Of a stretch of DNA of 64,000 bases, positions 7,100 to 15,019 are shown one piece after another. This stretch comes from Chitinophaga dinghuensis. Its GTDB lineage: Bacteria > Bacteroidota > Bacteroidia > Chitinophagales > Chitinophagaceae. Positions within the stretch are counted from its first letter, which is position 1. Each line of letters begins with the position of its first letter. The notes below the pieces were generated by a model that searched no databases, was not told the origin of the DNA, and saw only the letters and a program-made list of their open reading frames with translations. The DNA is taken from the NCBI RefSeq assembly GCF_003259435.1, contig NZ_QLMA01000010.1, positions 1-64,000 of the forward strand, read 5' to 3'. Both the position numbers and the translations under genes were made by a program.

Positions 7100-7139
7100 C
7101 CACTCCATGGCATTGCTTCTCCGCTAAAGACAGGAGTGG
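7100..7139 (+). ncRNA. Structured leader element, copy 3
   Basis: Outer stem CCACTCC (7100-7106) with GGAGTGG (7133-7139), seven Watson-Crick pairs. The loop holds GGCATTGCTTCTCCGC and TAAAGACA, two bases shorter than in the other copies. It lies 25 nt before precursor 4. See copies 1 and 2 for the covariation. Confidence 0.5.
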
Positions 7140-7164
7140 ACTTTTACAATAAACCTCCACAATT

Positions 7165-7317
7165 ATGAAACAGAGCACCACTCCTAAAAAACTGCAACTC
7201 ATTAAAATTAAAGTTGCCAGTCTTAGCACACCTAAAGCAAAAGGAAAAATCTGCGAAACTTCTGCCGATGAAACTAGCTGCCCAGGTACTTGTAGATTAA
7301 CAATCCTATGCCTCTAA
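7165..7317 (+). CDS. Class I lanthipeptide precursor-like peptide 4
   Basis: 50 codons: leader MKQSTTPKKLQLIKIKVASL, linker STPKAKGK, core ICETSADETSCPGTC then RLTILCL. Cys at 30, 39, 43 and 49 as in copy 1, and the last residues LTILCL are the same, so copies 1 and 4 form the closest pair. A hairpin at 7331-7372 closes the array, and the next gene starts 172 bp downstream. Too short for routine gene calling, it is supported by the match to three neighbours and by conservation concentrated in the leader. Confidence 0.7.
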   Translation: MKQSTTPKKLQLIKIKVASLSTPKAKGKICETSADETSCPGTCRLTILCL

Positions 7318-7330
7318 CAGGTTATTAAGT

Positions 7331-7372
7331 AACAATGTCAGAGGCCAGCCTGTTAGCCCCTTTGACATTGTT
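7331..7372 (+). terminator. Hairpin closing the precursor array
   Basis: AACAATGTCA (7331-7340) pairs with TGACATTGTT (7363-7372), and the stem can extend by four more pairs including one wobble. Only a weak T-rich tail follows. It separates the four precursors from the operon starting at 7490. Confidence 0.5.
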
Positions 7373-7489
7373 GCATTTAGTTCGAAAAATGCCGTCCTGT
7401 CCAACATTCTATTTTTAGTTCAAAACGTGGTATATTGCATTACACAGCGATTGCTGTAGCCAACTAGATAACTATACCTATACCCGGAA

Positions 7490-8074
7490 ATGAACTACTG
7501 GAAACACGCTCTTTTATCCAAACATAAATTCACTGGCGCTGCCCAGGATTATCTTCAGATACATAAGTTCCTCGACAGTAGCAAACTATTCTGTTTTAAT
7601 ATCCGACATAGAATCCTGTTACATAATACCTACGGTATAGATCTGTGTACTCAGCGATTTGGCGAATTACTTACCAATTCAGACAACAAAAATGTGCTCG
7701 TACGCGATATCGCGGCAGAACATTGTAAGGAAGACCTGATGGGATTTGTGCCCACTTTAAACCATTGGTTCAAAGACGTAGACAATCAGGTATTGGAACA
7801 TTTCCGCCCGATTAATCCATCTGATGCACGACTGAAAGAGTTTGTACTGCAACCTTTTCTCATGTCAGGTTTAAAAACTTCCCTCATCATTACCCATAGC
7901 AATTTTGGCGTTCATCTGGCAAAAGAGATGCTCGGCATCGACTATGCCATGGAACTTTCTCATTACATCTCAGAAACTGGAATACACAAACTACTAGGTT
8001 ACGTCAAATTCAGTGAAAGATGGCAGTATACACCCGATTTAAACCAATTAGAAACTATCCAACATGAGCTTTAA
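7490..8074 (+). CDS. DUF6915-like protein
   Basis: 194 residues, cytoplasmic. The first 110 residues carry H-A-x-x-S-x-x-K, G-x-x-x-D-Y-L-x-I-H-x-F-x-D-S-S-K, R-H-R-x-L-L-H-N-x-x-G, T-N-S-D and V-R-D-I-x-x-x-H-x-x-E-D-L. I recognise this as the pattern of proteins annotated DUF6915, whose function is unknown. The many conserved His, Asp and Glu suggest a metal or active site. The C-terminal 80 residues are not recognised. It is the first gene of a three-gene overlapping operon and starts 118 bp after the hairpin that closes the lanthipeptide-like array. Confidence 0.65.
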   Translation: MNYWKHALLSKHKFTGAAQDYLQIHKFLDSSKLFCFNIRHRILLHNTYGIDLCTQRFGELLTNSDNKNVLVRDIAAEHCKEDLMGFVPTLNHWFKDVDNQVLEHFRPINPSDARLKEFVLQPFLMSGLKTSLIITHSNFGVHLAKEMLGIDYAMELSHYISETGIHKLLGYVKFSERWQYTPDLNQLETIQHEL

Positions 8075-8594
8075 CGATTTCTGGAAGCGTATTTTCGGAG
8101 AAAAAAAACCAGAACAACAGCCCGAAACTCCTATAAACAGTAATGAACCAGACTTTGAATCAGAATTTGAATCGGATTATGACTATGAACCAGAACCTGA
8201 TACATTGAACAGGATAGATCCCTATACTTTAAAATTAGAAGCCATTTTTAAAGATTGGCTGATCGATAAACTTAGGGATAATAACGCACTAGACTTCTCC
8301 TTTGAAGGTGGCGGTGATGAAGGATTTATCACTTTTGAAAATCCAACCGACGAAACGGAAATGTATAATAGTCTGGATGAATATCTATTCTATATACTCA
8401 AAATCCCAACTGTTGGCGAATGTTATATGAATGGCAGTGGAACCCTCTATATTGCTGACAATATCGTCAAGGTTAAATACTCCTCCACACTCAACCAAAG
8501 CTATGATTATAACGAAGAGACAGATGAAATCATTTATGGCGAAAAGGTAACTTTGGGCGGCGGAGACCTGGAGTTATTTTCAACACATGTATGA
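8064..8594 (+). CDS. Acidic protein of unknown function
   Basis: 176 residues, not recognised. It starts MSFNDFWKRIFGEKKPEQQP, followed by a very acidic, repetitive stretch (FESEFESDYDYEPEPD) and then a globular part of about 120 residues with alternating hydrophobic strands and a G-G-G-D-E-G turn. The ATG overlaps the end of the preceding gene by 11 nt, which suggests translational coupling. There are no membrane segments and no signal peptide. Confidence 0.6.
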   Translation: MSFNDFWKRIFGEKKPEQQPETPINSNEPDFESEFESDYDYEPEPDTLNRIDPYTLKLEAIFKDWLIDKLRDNNALDFSFEGGGDEGFITFENPTDETEMYNSLDEYLFYILKIPTVGECYMNGSGTLYIADNIVKVKYSSTLNQSYDYNEETDEIIYGEKVTLGGGDLELFSTHV

Positions 8595-8968
8595 CCTATT
8601 TAATAAAAAAAGCTGTGACTGATTTCAAACTCCGGCTCGAATTTGAAGAGATAGATCCGGGAAACTGGAATATTGAAAATGAGTACTGTAATGTTATGGT
8701 ACGCCTTCCCAATGAAACGTACTATGCTATTAATGTCTGGACCTATAAGTTCTTCGAAACTGCGGTAAGCGAAAATACCGGGGAAGGAAAATCATATGTA
8801 GTACCACCTGATTTGTTTGTCAAGGAACTTTCCAGAGCCTGCATTCAGGAAACTATTCAGTCTTTGCTGGAAGTAGGCCCGTTGGAACAAATGCTTAATC
8901 CCAGCGTTGGGCCGTATGATGCTAACATAGATATCGATGATTCGGATGAGGAGAACATTCTCCCGTAG
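8591..8968 (+). CDS. Unknown protein, third gene of the overlapping operon
   Basis: 125 residues, not recognised. Overlaps the preceding stop by 4 nt (ATGA), so it is probably co-translated. It has a mixed alpha/beta pattern and an acidic tail (IDIDDSDEENILP). There is no signal peptide or membrane helix. A 15-bp hairpin lies 25 bp downstream. Such short, acidic, tightly coupled soluble proteins are often effector-immunity or accessory proteins, but nothing here proves it. Confidence 0.6.
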   Translation: MTYLIKKAVTDFKLRLEFEEIDPGNWNIENEYCNVMVRLPNETYYAINVWTYKFFETAVSENTGEGKSYVVPPDLFVKELSRACIQETIQSLLEVGPLEQMLNPSVGPYDANIDIDDSDEENILP

Positions 8969-8993
8969 CACATCGAACTGAGGTATGATACTT

Positions 8994-9030
8994 AGCGTGT
9001 AAAGTTACAAAAGCCGTAACTTTACATGCT
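8994..9030. terminator. Hairpin between the unknown operon and the GNAT gene
   Basis: AGCGTGTAAAGTTAC (8994-9008) pairs with GTAACTTTACATGCT (9016-9030), 15 bp with one G-T wobble and a 7-nt loop. There is no T-run, so it could instead be a regulatory dyad 16 bp before the GNAT start codon. Confidence 0.45.
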
Positions 9031-9045
9031 ACAAAAGCTAATTAG

Positions 9046-9486
9046 ATGATACAAATAGACCATGCATCTGCTAACGATTATGATGAAATGATTGCAGTTT
9101 GGGAAGATGCCGTACGGGCAACACATCATTTCTTAGAGGAAGAACAGATACAATATTACAAACCACTCATAAAGAATGAGTATTTCCAACATGTGGATTT
9201 ACGTTGCGCTCGCGATGAAAGCGGCGCTATTAAAGGATTTGTCGGGGTTGCTGGCAATAAATTAGAAATGCTCTTTGTTCATTCCGATTCCCATGGAAAA
9301 GGTCTTGGTAAACAACTACTCACCTATTCCGTAGAAGAGATGGGTGTTACGGAAGTAGATGTGAATGAACAAAATGAAGGAGCTACCGGCTTCTATAAGC
9401 ACTGTGGATTTGAAGTGGTAGAAAGGTCGGCTGTGGATGGCCAGGGCAATCCTTTCCCGATCTTGCATATGAAGAAAATTTCCTAG
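9046..9486 (+). CDS. GNAT N-acetyltransferase, YjaB-like
   Basis: 146 residues. The order A-V-R-A-T-H-H-F-L-E-E-E near the N terminus, a central M-L-F-V-H, the acetyl-CoA loop HGKGLGKQL (about 85-93), the segment VDVNEQNEGATGFYKHCGFE and the end V-D-G-Q-G-N-P-F-P-I-L follow E. coli YjaB closely. Members transfer an acetyl group from acetyl-CoA, but the acceptor is unknown for YjaB. Cytoplasmic. The gene ends 2 bp before the end of the convergent NTF2-like gene. Confidence 0.85.
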   Translation: MIQIDHASANDYDEMIAVWEDAVRATHHFLEEEQIQYYKPLIKNEYFQHVDLRCARDESGAIKGFVGVAGNKLEMLFVHSDSHGKGLGKQLLTYSVEEMGVTEVDVNEQNEGATGFYKHCGFEVVERSAVDGQGNPFPILHMKKIS

Positions 9487-9488
9487 TA

Positions 9489-9980
9489 TCATTTTTCTTT
9501 CTCTGTACCTTCCTCCGCCGGCGCTTCCTGTACAATTTCCCGGAGTGAAAGCCAGCCAGTAGGACTATTCTTATCCTTCTTGTAAATCACCATAGATCGG
9601 CCTCTCCCAATAGAAGCCTTCCCTCCGATTTTGGGCGTTGTTTTTATGGCAAATATGGAGGTCTGAATCGCTATTTCACCATTGAATATGGTATTCTCCA
9701 CCTTGTTCTCTACAAACTCAACTTTCGAATGTTCAAACCAATCCTGCAAGCCTTTCTTTAACTGCTCTCTCCCGGTTACCACATTTTTTCCACCGAAATA
9801 CTTAATGATATCCGGACTATGCAATTGCGTTACCAACTCAGCATCCCCTTTTTCAAAAGCGCCTCTAATAGCTGCTGTAGCACGATTCAAGGATGCAAGT
9901 AAAGCCGCATCCGGATTACTTTGTGCATAGCCCAATACAGACAAGCATAACATCAATAAAAGCAGGTTCAATGTTTTCAT
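9489..9980 (-). CDS. Exported NTF2-like (DUF4440/SnoaL-type) protein
   Basis: 163 residues with a signal peptide (1-19, ending GYAQ). The mature part begins with a long helix containing R-G-A-F-E-K-G-D-A-E-L-V, then S-P-D-I-I-K-Y-F-G-G-K-x-x-V-T-G-R-E-Q-L, which is the cone-shaped NTF2/DUF4440 pattern also found in SnoaL-like cyclases and in many ligand-binding proteins. It likely acts in the periplasm, with no assignable substrate. It follows the MacB-like permease gene by 48 bp on the same strand and may be its transcript partner. Confidence 0.75.
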   Translation of the reverse strand: MKTLNLLLLMLCLSVLGYAQSNPDAALLASLNRATAAIRGAFEKGDAELVTQLHSPDIIKYFGGKNVVTGREQLKKGLQDWFEHSKVEFVENKVENTIFNGEIAIQTSIFAIKTTPKIGGKASIGRGRSMVIYKKDKNSPTGWLSLREIVQEAPAEEGTEKEK

Positions 9981-10028
9981 AAGTTAACTTTTATAATTAG
10001 TCTGATGCTAAAATATTGTCGGGAGACT

Positions 10029-12398
10029 TTAATCTCCTTTCAAACTATTTACCGGATTCATTAAGGCCGCTTTCACACTCTGGAAACTAATGGTTAATGC
10101 GGCTATTGTTAATGCAGCAATGCCGGCTAATACGAATACCATCCAGGAAATCGAAACACGGTAGCTAAAGTTTTCTAACCATTTAGCCATTGCATACCAG
10201 GCCAGAGGAGAAGCAATGATAATGGCGACCAGTACCAATTTCAGAAAATCGCGGGATAATAGCGTTACAATACCAACGACTGAAGCCCCCAATACTTTCC
10301 GGATGCCGATCTCCTTCGTGCGCTGTTCTGCCGTGAAAGCTGCCAGACCAAATAAACCCAGACAGGCGATAAATACAGAAAGACCTGTAAAGAGAGACAC
10401 GAGTCTCCCTACAATAGCTTCACTTTTGTACACCGCTTCATAGTCCTTATCCAGGAAAGAATAAGTAAATGGAAACATTGGATTCATTTGCTTACAAATA
10501 GTTTCGATACTGGCAAGTGCCTGCTTTGTCTGCCCCGGCTGCACTCTGACCAATACGCTCTCGGCGCCCCAACCTCCCGCCAGGCGCAGGATAATAGGTC
10601 GTATAGGTTCATGTAATGAATTGAAATTATAGTTCTTCAATAAGCCTATAATAGTGCCTGGCCGTTGTCCGAATGTAAGTGGCTGGCCTATGGGATCTGC
10701 GTATCCCAGTCGCTTCGCGGTCTCCTCATTGATGAGGTAAGCCGCCGTGTCTGTGCCAAAATCCGGGGAAAATTCACGTCCGCTTAGCAGGGTTAATTTC
10801 ATCGTCCGGACGAAGTCATAGCCAATTGTAGCGTTACTGAATTGAATAGCCAGATTGGGGTCCATTCCTCTCCATTTTACCCCATCAGTGGTATTACCAT
10901 TTTCTAATGGATTACTCTGCATGTAAGAGATATTGGCAATACCCGGCTGTTGCAGGAGTTCTTTCTTAAATGTATCGAAATGCTTTCGCAGATTACCTTC
11001 ACCAGGAATGATGATCAAATTCTCCTTGTTGAATCCCAGGTTCCTGGATTGTATATATTTTAACTGCTGATAGACGACAATAGTTCCTATAATCATTAAA
11101 ATGGATAACACGAACTGAAATACCACCAATACACGTCTGAATAATTGCGCTTCAGGAGCAGCTTTCAACCACCCTTTCAGTACACGCAAAGGCTGCATGG
11201 AAGAAAGAAAAATGGCGGGATAACTTCCTGACAATGCGGCCGTAGCAATCAAAATCACCAATAGTAGCAGCCAAAAGATGCCGTTAGTAAATGGCAGTGC
11301 CAAATGTTTATCGGATACTATATTAAACAATGGTAAGCAGGCCCATACTAATAAGATAGCTATAATGCCCGCTAGTATTGTCATCAGTATCGCTTCATGC
11401 ATAAACTGCCAGATCAATGAAAGCCGCCTGGCCCCCACCACTTTCCGAACACCCACTTCCTTAGCGCGTTTCATGGCTCTCGCAGTGGATAAGTTCATGA
11501 AATTAATAGCAGCGATCACCAATAAAAATATAGCTACAATGATGAATATGCGGACGTAGGAAATGCGGCCGCCATTGCGTTGTCCGTTTGAGAAATTGGA
11601 GTAAAGATATACCTCTGATTCCGGCTGCAGAAACAGCTCTATATTGAAAGTAGCATTGATGTCTTTACTACGCCCTTTCAGAAAGCTTTTCAATTTTGCA
11701 TTCACCTTCGCGGGGTCGGCATTCGGCTGCAATCGTAGGCGTGTTCCCGGCCCGCCTGCCTCCCATGCTGTAAACCAGGGAATCATCTTCAGATAATCTT
11801 CCCAGTTGCGCAGGAACTCGTAATGCTCCAATGCATTAGATGGCAGATCTTCAAAAACCGCTGTGATCCGTAGATCTTTTTTATCATCCATACGGATCAT
11901 CTTTCCCAACGCAGCATCCGGCGAATGGAAGTAAATTGCCGCCAGTTTGCGGGAAATGGCTACCGAACCGGGTTCCGTCAACGCCGATTCCCGCGTTCCC
12001 GCCAGCAAGGGAATACGGTAGATGTTAAACCAATCAGATCCTACATAATATCCAGGTTGCCGCGTCACTTTATCTCCCACGCTGAAAATATGATCTTCAT
12101 GTCCTGAAATACTGGCAGCATACGCCACTTCAGGCAGCTGCACCTTCAGTTCCTTCGCTAATATACCTGGCGTGTCATAGTCGGTCACAATTCGGCCATC
12201 CGCAATCTCATTTTCCATGATCCGGTATAAATCGCCCAACTGGTCATAGTGCTTCCCCTTCTGCCATTCATCCTGTACCCACAGTATCAATAATAAACTC
12301 GATGCTATCCCCACTGCAAGTCCCAGGATGTTAATAACCGAAAAAGCCTTATTCCGGATAATACTTCGATAGGCAATTTTTAGATAATTATGCAGCAT
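10029..12398 (-). CDS. MacB/FtsX-like ABC transporter permease (copy 1)
   Basis: About 789 residues in the double MacB-like arrangement: a membrane helix near 15-37, a large periplasmic domain, three helices (about 280-390) with the A-R-A-M-K-R-A-K-E-V-G-V-R-K-V-V-G-A coupling motif, one more helix, a second periplasmic domain and three final helices with R-T-K-E-I-G-I-R-K-V-L-G-A. I place the start at 12398 because MLHNYLKIAYRSIIRNKAFS aligns with the start of the second copy at 36408. A longer frame from 12434 exists. No ATPase gene is adjacent. Such permeases in Bacteroidota use a separately encoded MacB-type ATPase for export or mechanotransmission. A palindromic motif shared with copy 2 lies upstream. 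Confidence 0.85.
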   Translation of the reverse strand: MLHNYLKIAYRSIIRNKAFSVINILGLAVGIASSLLLILWVQDEWQKGKHYDQLGDLYRIMENEIADGRIVTDYDTPGILAKELKVQLPEVAYAASISGHEDHIFSVGDKVTRQPGYYVGSDWFNIYRIPLLAGTRESALTEPGSVAISRKLAAIYFHSPDAALGKMIRMDDKKDLRITAVFEDLPSNALEHYEFLRNWEDYLKMIPWFTAWEAGGPGTRLRLQPNADPAKVNAKLKSFLKGRSKDINATFNIELFLQPESEVYLYSNFSNGQRNGGRISYVRIFIIVAIFLLVIAAINFMNLSTARAMKRAKEVGVRKVVGARRLSLIWQFMHEAILMTILAGIIAILLVWACLPLFNIVSDKHLALPFTNGIFWLLLLVILIATAALSGSYPAIFLSSMQPLRVLKGWLKAAPEAQLFRRVLVVFQFVLSILMIIGTIVVYQQLKYIQSRNLGFNKENLIIIPGEGNLRKHFDTFKKELLQQPGIANISYMQSNPLENGNTTDGVKWRGMDPNLAIQFSNATIGYDFVRTMKLTLLSGREFSPDFGTDTAAYLINEETAKRLGYADPIGQPLTFGQRPGTIIGLLKNYNFNSLHEPIRPIILRLAGGWGAESVLVRVQPGQTKQALASIETICKQMNPMFPFTYSFLDKDYEAVYKSEAIVGRLVSLFTGLSVFIACLGLFGLAAFTAEQRTKEIGIRKVLGASVVGIVTLLSRDFLKLVLVAIIIASPLAWYAMAKWLENFSYRVSISWMVFVLAGIAALTIAALTISFQSVKAALMNPVNSLKGD

Positions 12399-12492
12399 AG
12401 CGACCTGGGTTTTATCTTTTCGCCCAATACTCATGCCATGCCGAATTCATCCCCCAAACTCAATAATGACAAGGCTGTTCAGATTCTTATCT

Positions 12493-12529
12493 TGTTCAAT
12501 TCTGAACAAACAAGGTCCGTTTCCGAACG
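12493..12529. promoter_or_regulatory. Tandem palindromes upstream of MacB-like permease 1
   Basis: TGTTCAATTCTGAACA (12493-12508) is a perfect 6+4+6 dyad. Six bases further, 12514-12529 reads on the minus strand CGTTCGGAAACGGACC. The second closely resembles TGTTCCGAAAACGGACA before the other permease gene (36299-36315). I infer operators for a shared regulator. Confidence 0.45.
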
Positions 12530-12554
12530 ATGAGTAAGCGTCTTTGAATTTACA

Positions 12555-14273
12555 TTATTTCCAAACAGGAATTTTAATATAACTTCCGGAATACCACTTT
12601 ATCTTTAAAGGAGCACCTGCATCCTGTATGGTTTCCTCACTAACATCTTTTCCCGTTCCGTAATTAATCTGTGCGAACGGATTTTTATTAACATTCAAAA
12701 CTACCAACAGGCGACTCCCTTTCTGTAAGCGCTTACTGACCATACGGGTTCTGCTAAACGGAATGGTCTCCATCTTTCCCGGATGTAATAAATTCCGTCG
12801 TGTCATATCCTTCGCATAACTCGCCCTGCCGAGGTAATACGACAGATTAAAGTAGCTGCCGTCTCCCCTGACTTCATATAATACCACCCCAATATCCATA
12901 TCTCTTTTGTTAATACTTGCCTGTAAATTGCCCGTAAAGCTGCCGTTTACATCTATAGATTTCTCCAATGGATCGCTTAAAAAATATAGACCATTATCTA
13001 TATCTAAACTATCACGGATAATTGGAAAAGGATAATAATCATTCAGATAGGTAGTTCTGTCCGACAAATCAACCGTCTGCGACAGATAACGGCCTATTGC
13101 AGGCTGTTTGGGCGACAGTGTATACATACCATGTGAAGACTTATCGCTCAGGTAAAACGTAAGTGTATCATTGTTCATTTTGTCCATTGAGGAGACATGC
13201 CTCCACTCATTGGCGCCCATTACTTCAAAATTGATTTTATCCTTCAACAAAGAAGGTTTTTTACCATCCCGCAGGATGTAATCCAGCCATTCGAAAGTGA
13301 GCTCATTAGTGTTTATTAATGCTACTGAATCCACGGTATATCCACGTAGTTGTGGTGTTCCGCCACGTTGCGCTCCAAAATGATCATAAGGTCCAATCAC
13401 CAGGTAATGTGCTGCCTGCGGATTATACTTGTAATGTTCCTGGAGGTATCTGAGTCCGGAAATCTGTCCATCATCGTAATAGCCTTCAATGGTGAGTACA
13501 GGTATATTGATGTTCGCAAACTCCTTCCCATAAGGGACCATTGCCTGCCAATATGCGTCATAGTCGGGATGTTCCAGCCAACGTTGCAACCAGGGATTAG
13601 GGACGCCGTCTATACTGTCAATTTTTCTGTAAGCCGTTCCGCTGTTAAACCATTTATTTTCCATTGTTCTCCAACGGGCAGGATCATTATAGACCTTATT
13701 ATCCAGAGATTTATTGTTCGTGGTATAAAAAGCCCATCCGTAATTTGCATTTAAGAAAATATTATTTTCCATAGGCAAGCCAATACCAGGAATAGCTGCC
13801 ACATAAGGAACAATAGTCTTCAATGCAGGATGTAACTTTTTCGTTGCGGCCCATTGTGCGAAACCATCATAACTGCCACCATACATGCCTACTTTTCCAT
13901 TGCTCCAGGATTGATGCACAATCCAGTCAATCACACTATTCACATCTTCCGCTTCGTGTTCATAAGGAGCAATCATTTCCGGGCTCCATCCTTTTCCTCT
14001 GCTGAATCCCACCACTCCTACATAACCATGTGCGGCTGCTATTTTAGCCCGATTCACACTCTTCTCATCTGCGTAGATAGTGAACGTAAGCGCCGTAGGC
14101 AATGGTTGCTCCACGCCTACTTTCCGGACTACCACTGCCGAAATGATAACGCCATCTTTCCCTTTTATGGAAACGCTGTCAATTTGATGTTCCTCTTTTA
14201 CGGGTAACTGTTGCGCACCTACTCGAGCGGACACAATAAGCCCACTTAGCAGTAATAGGATTACTGTCTTCAT
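12555..14273 (-). CDS. Exported CocE/NonD-family hydrolase (X-Pro peptidase-like)
   Basis: 572 residues. A signal peptide (about 1-20, ending VGAQ) precedes an alpha/beta-hydrolase of the S15/CocE family: G-F-S-R-G-K-G before the nucleophile, GGSYDG with the catalytic Ser, an acid in YYDDGQISG and the His in GPYDHFG. A jelly-roll C-terminal domain (about 370-572) follows, as usual for this family, which covers X-prolyl dipeptidyl peptidases, cocaine esterases and glutaryl-7-ACA acylases. Periplasmic or exported; the substrate is unknown. It starts 26 bp after the response-regulator gene, so probably one transcript with the two-component pair. Confidence 0.85.
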   Translation of the reverse strand: MKTVILLLLSGLIVSARVGAQQLPVKEEHQIDSVSIKGKDGVIISAVVVRKVGVEQPLPTALTFTIYADEKSVNRAKIAAAHGYVGVVGFSRGKGWSPEMIAPYEHEAEDVNSVIDWIVHQSWSNGKVGMYGGSYDGFAQWAATKKLHPALKTIVPYVAAIPGIGLPMENNIFLNANYGWAFYTTNNKSLDNKVYNDPARWRTMENKWFNSGTAYRKIDSIDGVPNPWLQRWLEHPDYDAYWQAMVPYGKEFANINIPVLTIEGYYDDGQISGLRYLQEHYKYNPQAAHYLVIGPYDHFGAQRGGTPQLRGYTVDSVALINTNELTFEWLDYILRDGKKPSLLKDKINFEVMGANEWRHVSSMDKMNNDTLTFYLSDKSSHGMYTLSPKQPAIGRYLSQTVDLSDRTTYLNDYYPFPIIRDSLDIDNGLYFLSDPLEKSIDVNGSFTGNLQASINKRDMDIGVVLYEVRGDGSYFNLSYYLGRASYAKDMTRRNLLHPGKMETIPFSRTRMVSKRLQKGSRLLVVLNVNKNPFAQINYGTGKDVSEETIQDAGAPLKIKWYSGSYIKIPVWK

Positions 14274-14299
14274 AATATTAGTTTAAAAGAAAAAGGAAA

Positions 14300-15019
14300 T
14301 TATATGCGGTTAATATTTCTAAACTTCACCGATTGACGCATGGATACTTCCACTACAGTCCCATTTTGCAACACCAGCTCCAATCTACCGCCAGCAGTAG
14401 GTTTCACCTGTTGTATAAAGCGAATATTGACGAGTTCCGTTCTGTTGGCCCGAAAGAATATTGCAGGGTCCAATCTACTTTCCCATTGATGGAGAGAACG
14501 TTTGATAACTACTTTCTTATCTTCAAAGTAGACCTTTGAATAATTCTCCGCAGAAGCGATGCGATAAACAGATAATGGTTGAATGAAGTAGGCATGCTCT
14601 CCGTCTTTCAGGAATATTTGTTTTGTTTGGGAAGACAACTGTTCTTTAGCCTTCATCTCTTCCCGCTTCACCCGGATCTTTTCTATCGTTTGAGCGAATC
14701 GCTCTGTCCGGAAGGGTTTCAGCAGATAATCCAATGCATTGTTATCAAAGGCACGAATCGCATACTGATCATAAGCCGTTACAAAAATCACTTGCGGCAC
14801 CTGCGATAACTGTTCCAATAAATCAAAACCTGATTGCCCCGGCATTTGTATATCCAGGAATATAAGATCCGGATGCATAGTGGTGATCAAGGTTTTGGCC
14901 TCATCGACATTCTTTGCTTCTCCGATAATAGTGAAATCTTCATAAGCACTCAATGCCAGTTTGAGCTCCTCCCTGGAAGAACGTTCGTCGTCTACTATTA
15001 CCACATTGATTTTACACAT
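14300..15019 (-). CDS. LytTR-type response regulator
   Basis: 239 residues. The N-terminal receiver domain has the acidic pair D-D at 10-11, the phosphorylated Asp56 in LIFLDIQMPG, a Thr in FVTAYDQY and Lys in LLKPF. The C-terminal LytTR DNA-binding domain (about 140-239) has YKVYFEDKKVVIKRSLHQWE-type strands and the F-x-R-A-N-R-T motif. It overlaps the upstream histidine kinase gene by 8 nt and should be its partner. Targets could include the RND operon upstream or the hydrolase downstream. Confidence 0.9.
   Translation of the reverse strand: MCKINVVIVDDERSSREELKLALSAYEDFTIIGEAKNVDEAKTLITTMHPDLIFLDIQMPGQSGFDLLEQLSQVPQVIFVTAYDQYAIRAFDNNALDYLLKPFRTERFAQTIEKIRVKREEMKAKEQLSSQTKQIFLKDGEHAYFIQPLSVYRIASAENYSKVYFEDKKVVIKRSLHQWESRLDPAIFFRANRTELVNIRFIQQVKPTAGGRLELVLQNGTVVEVSMRQSVKFRNINRI

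Noticed and set aside
10216..12107. Several plus-strand frames opposite the first MacB-like permease
   Set aside because: All are antisense shadows of a conserved membrane protein gene.
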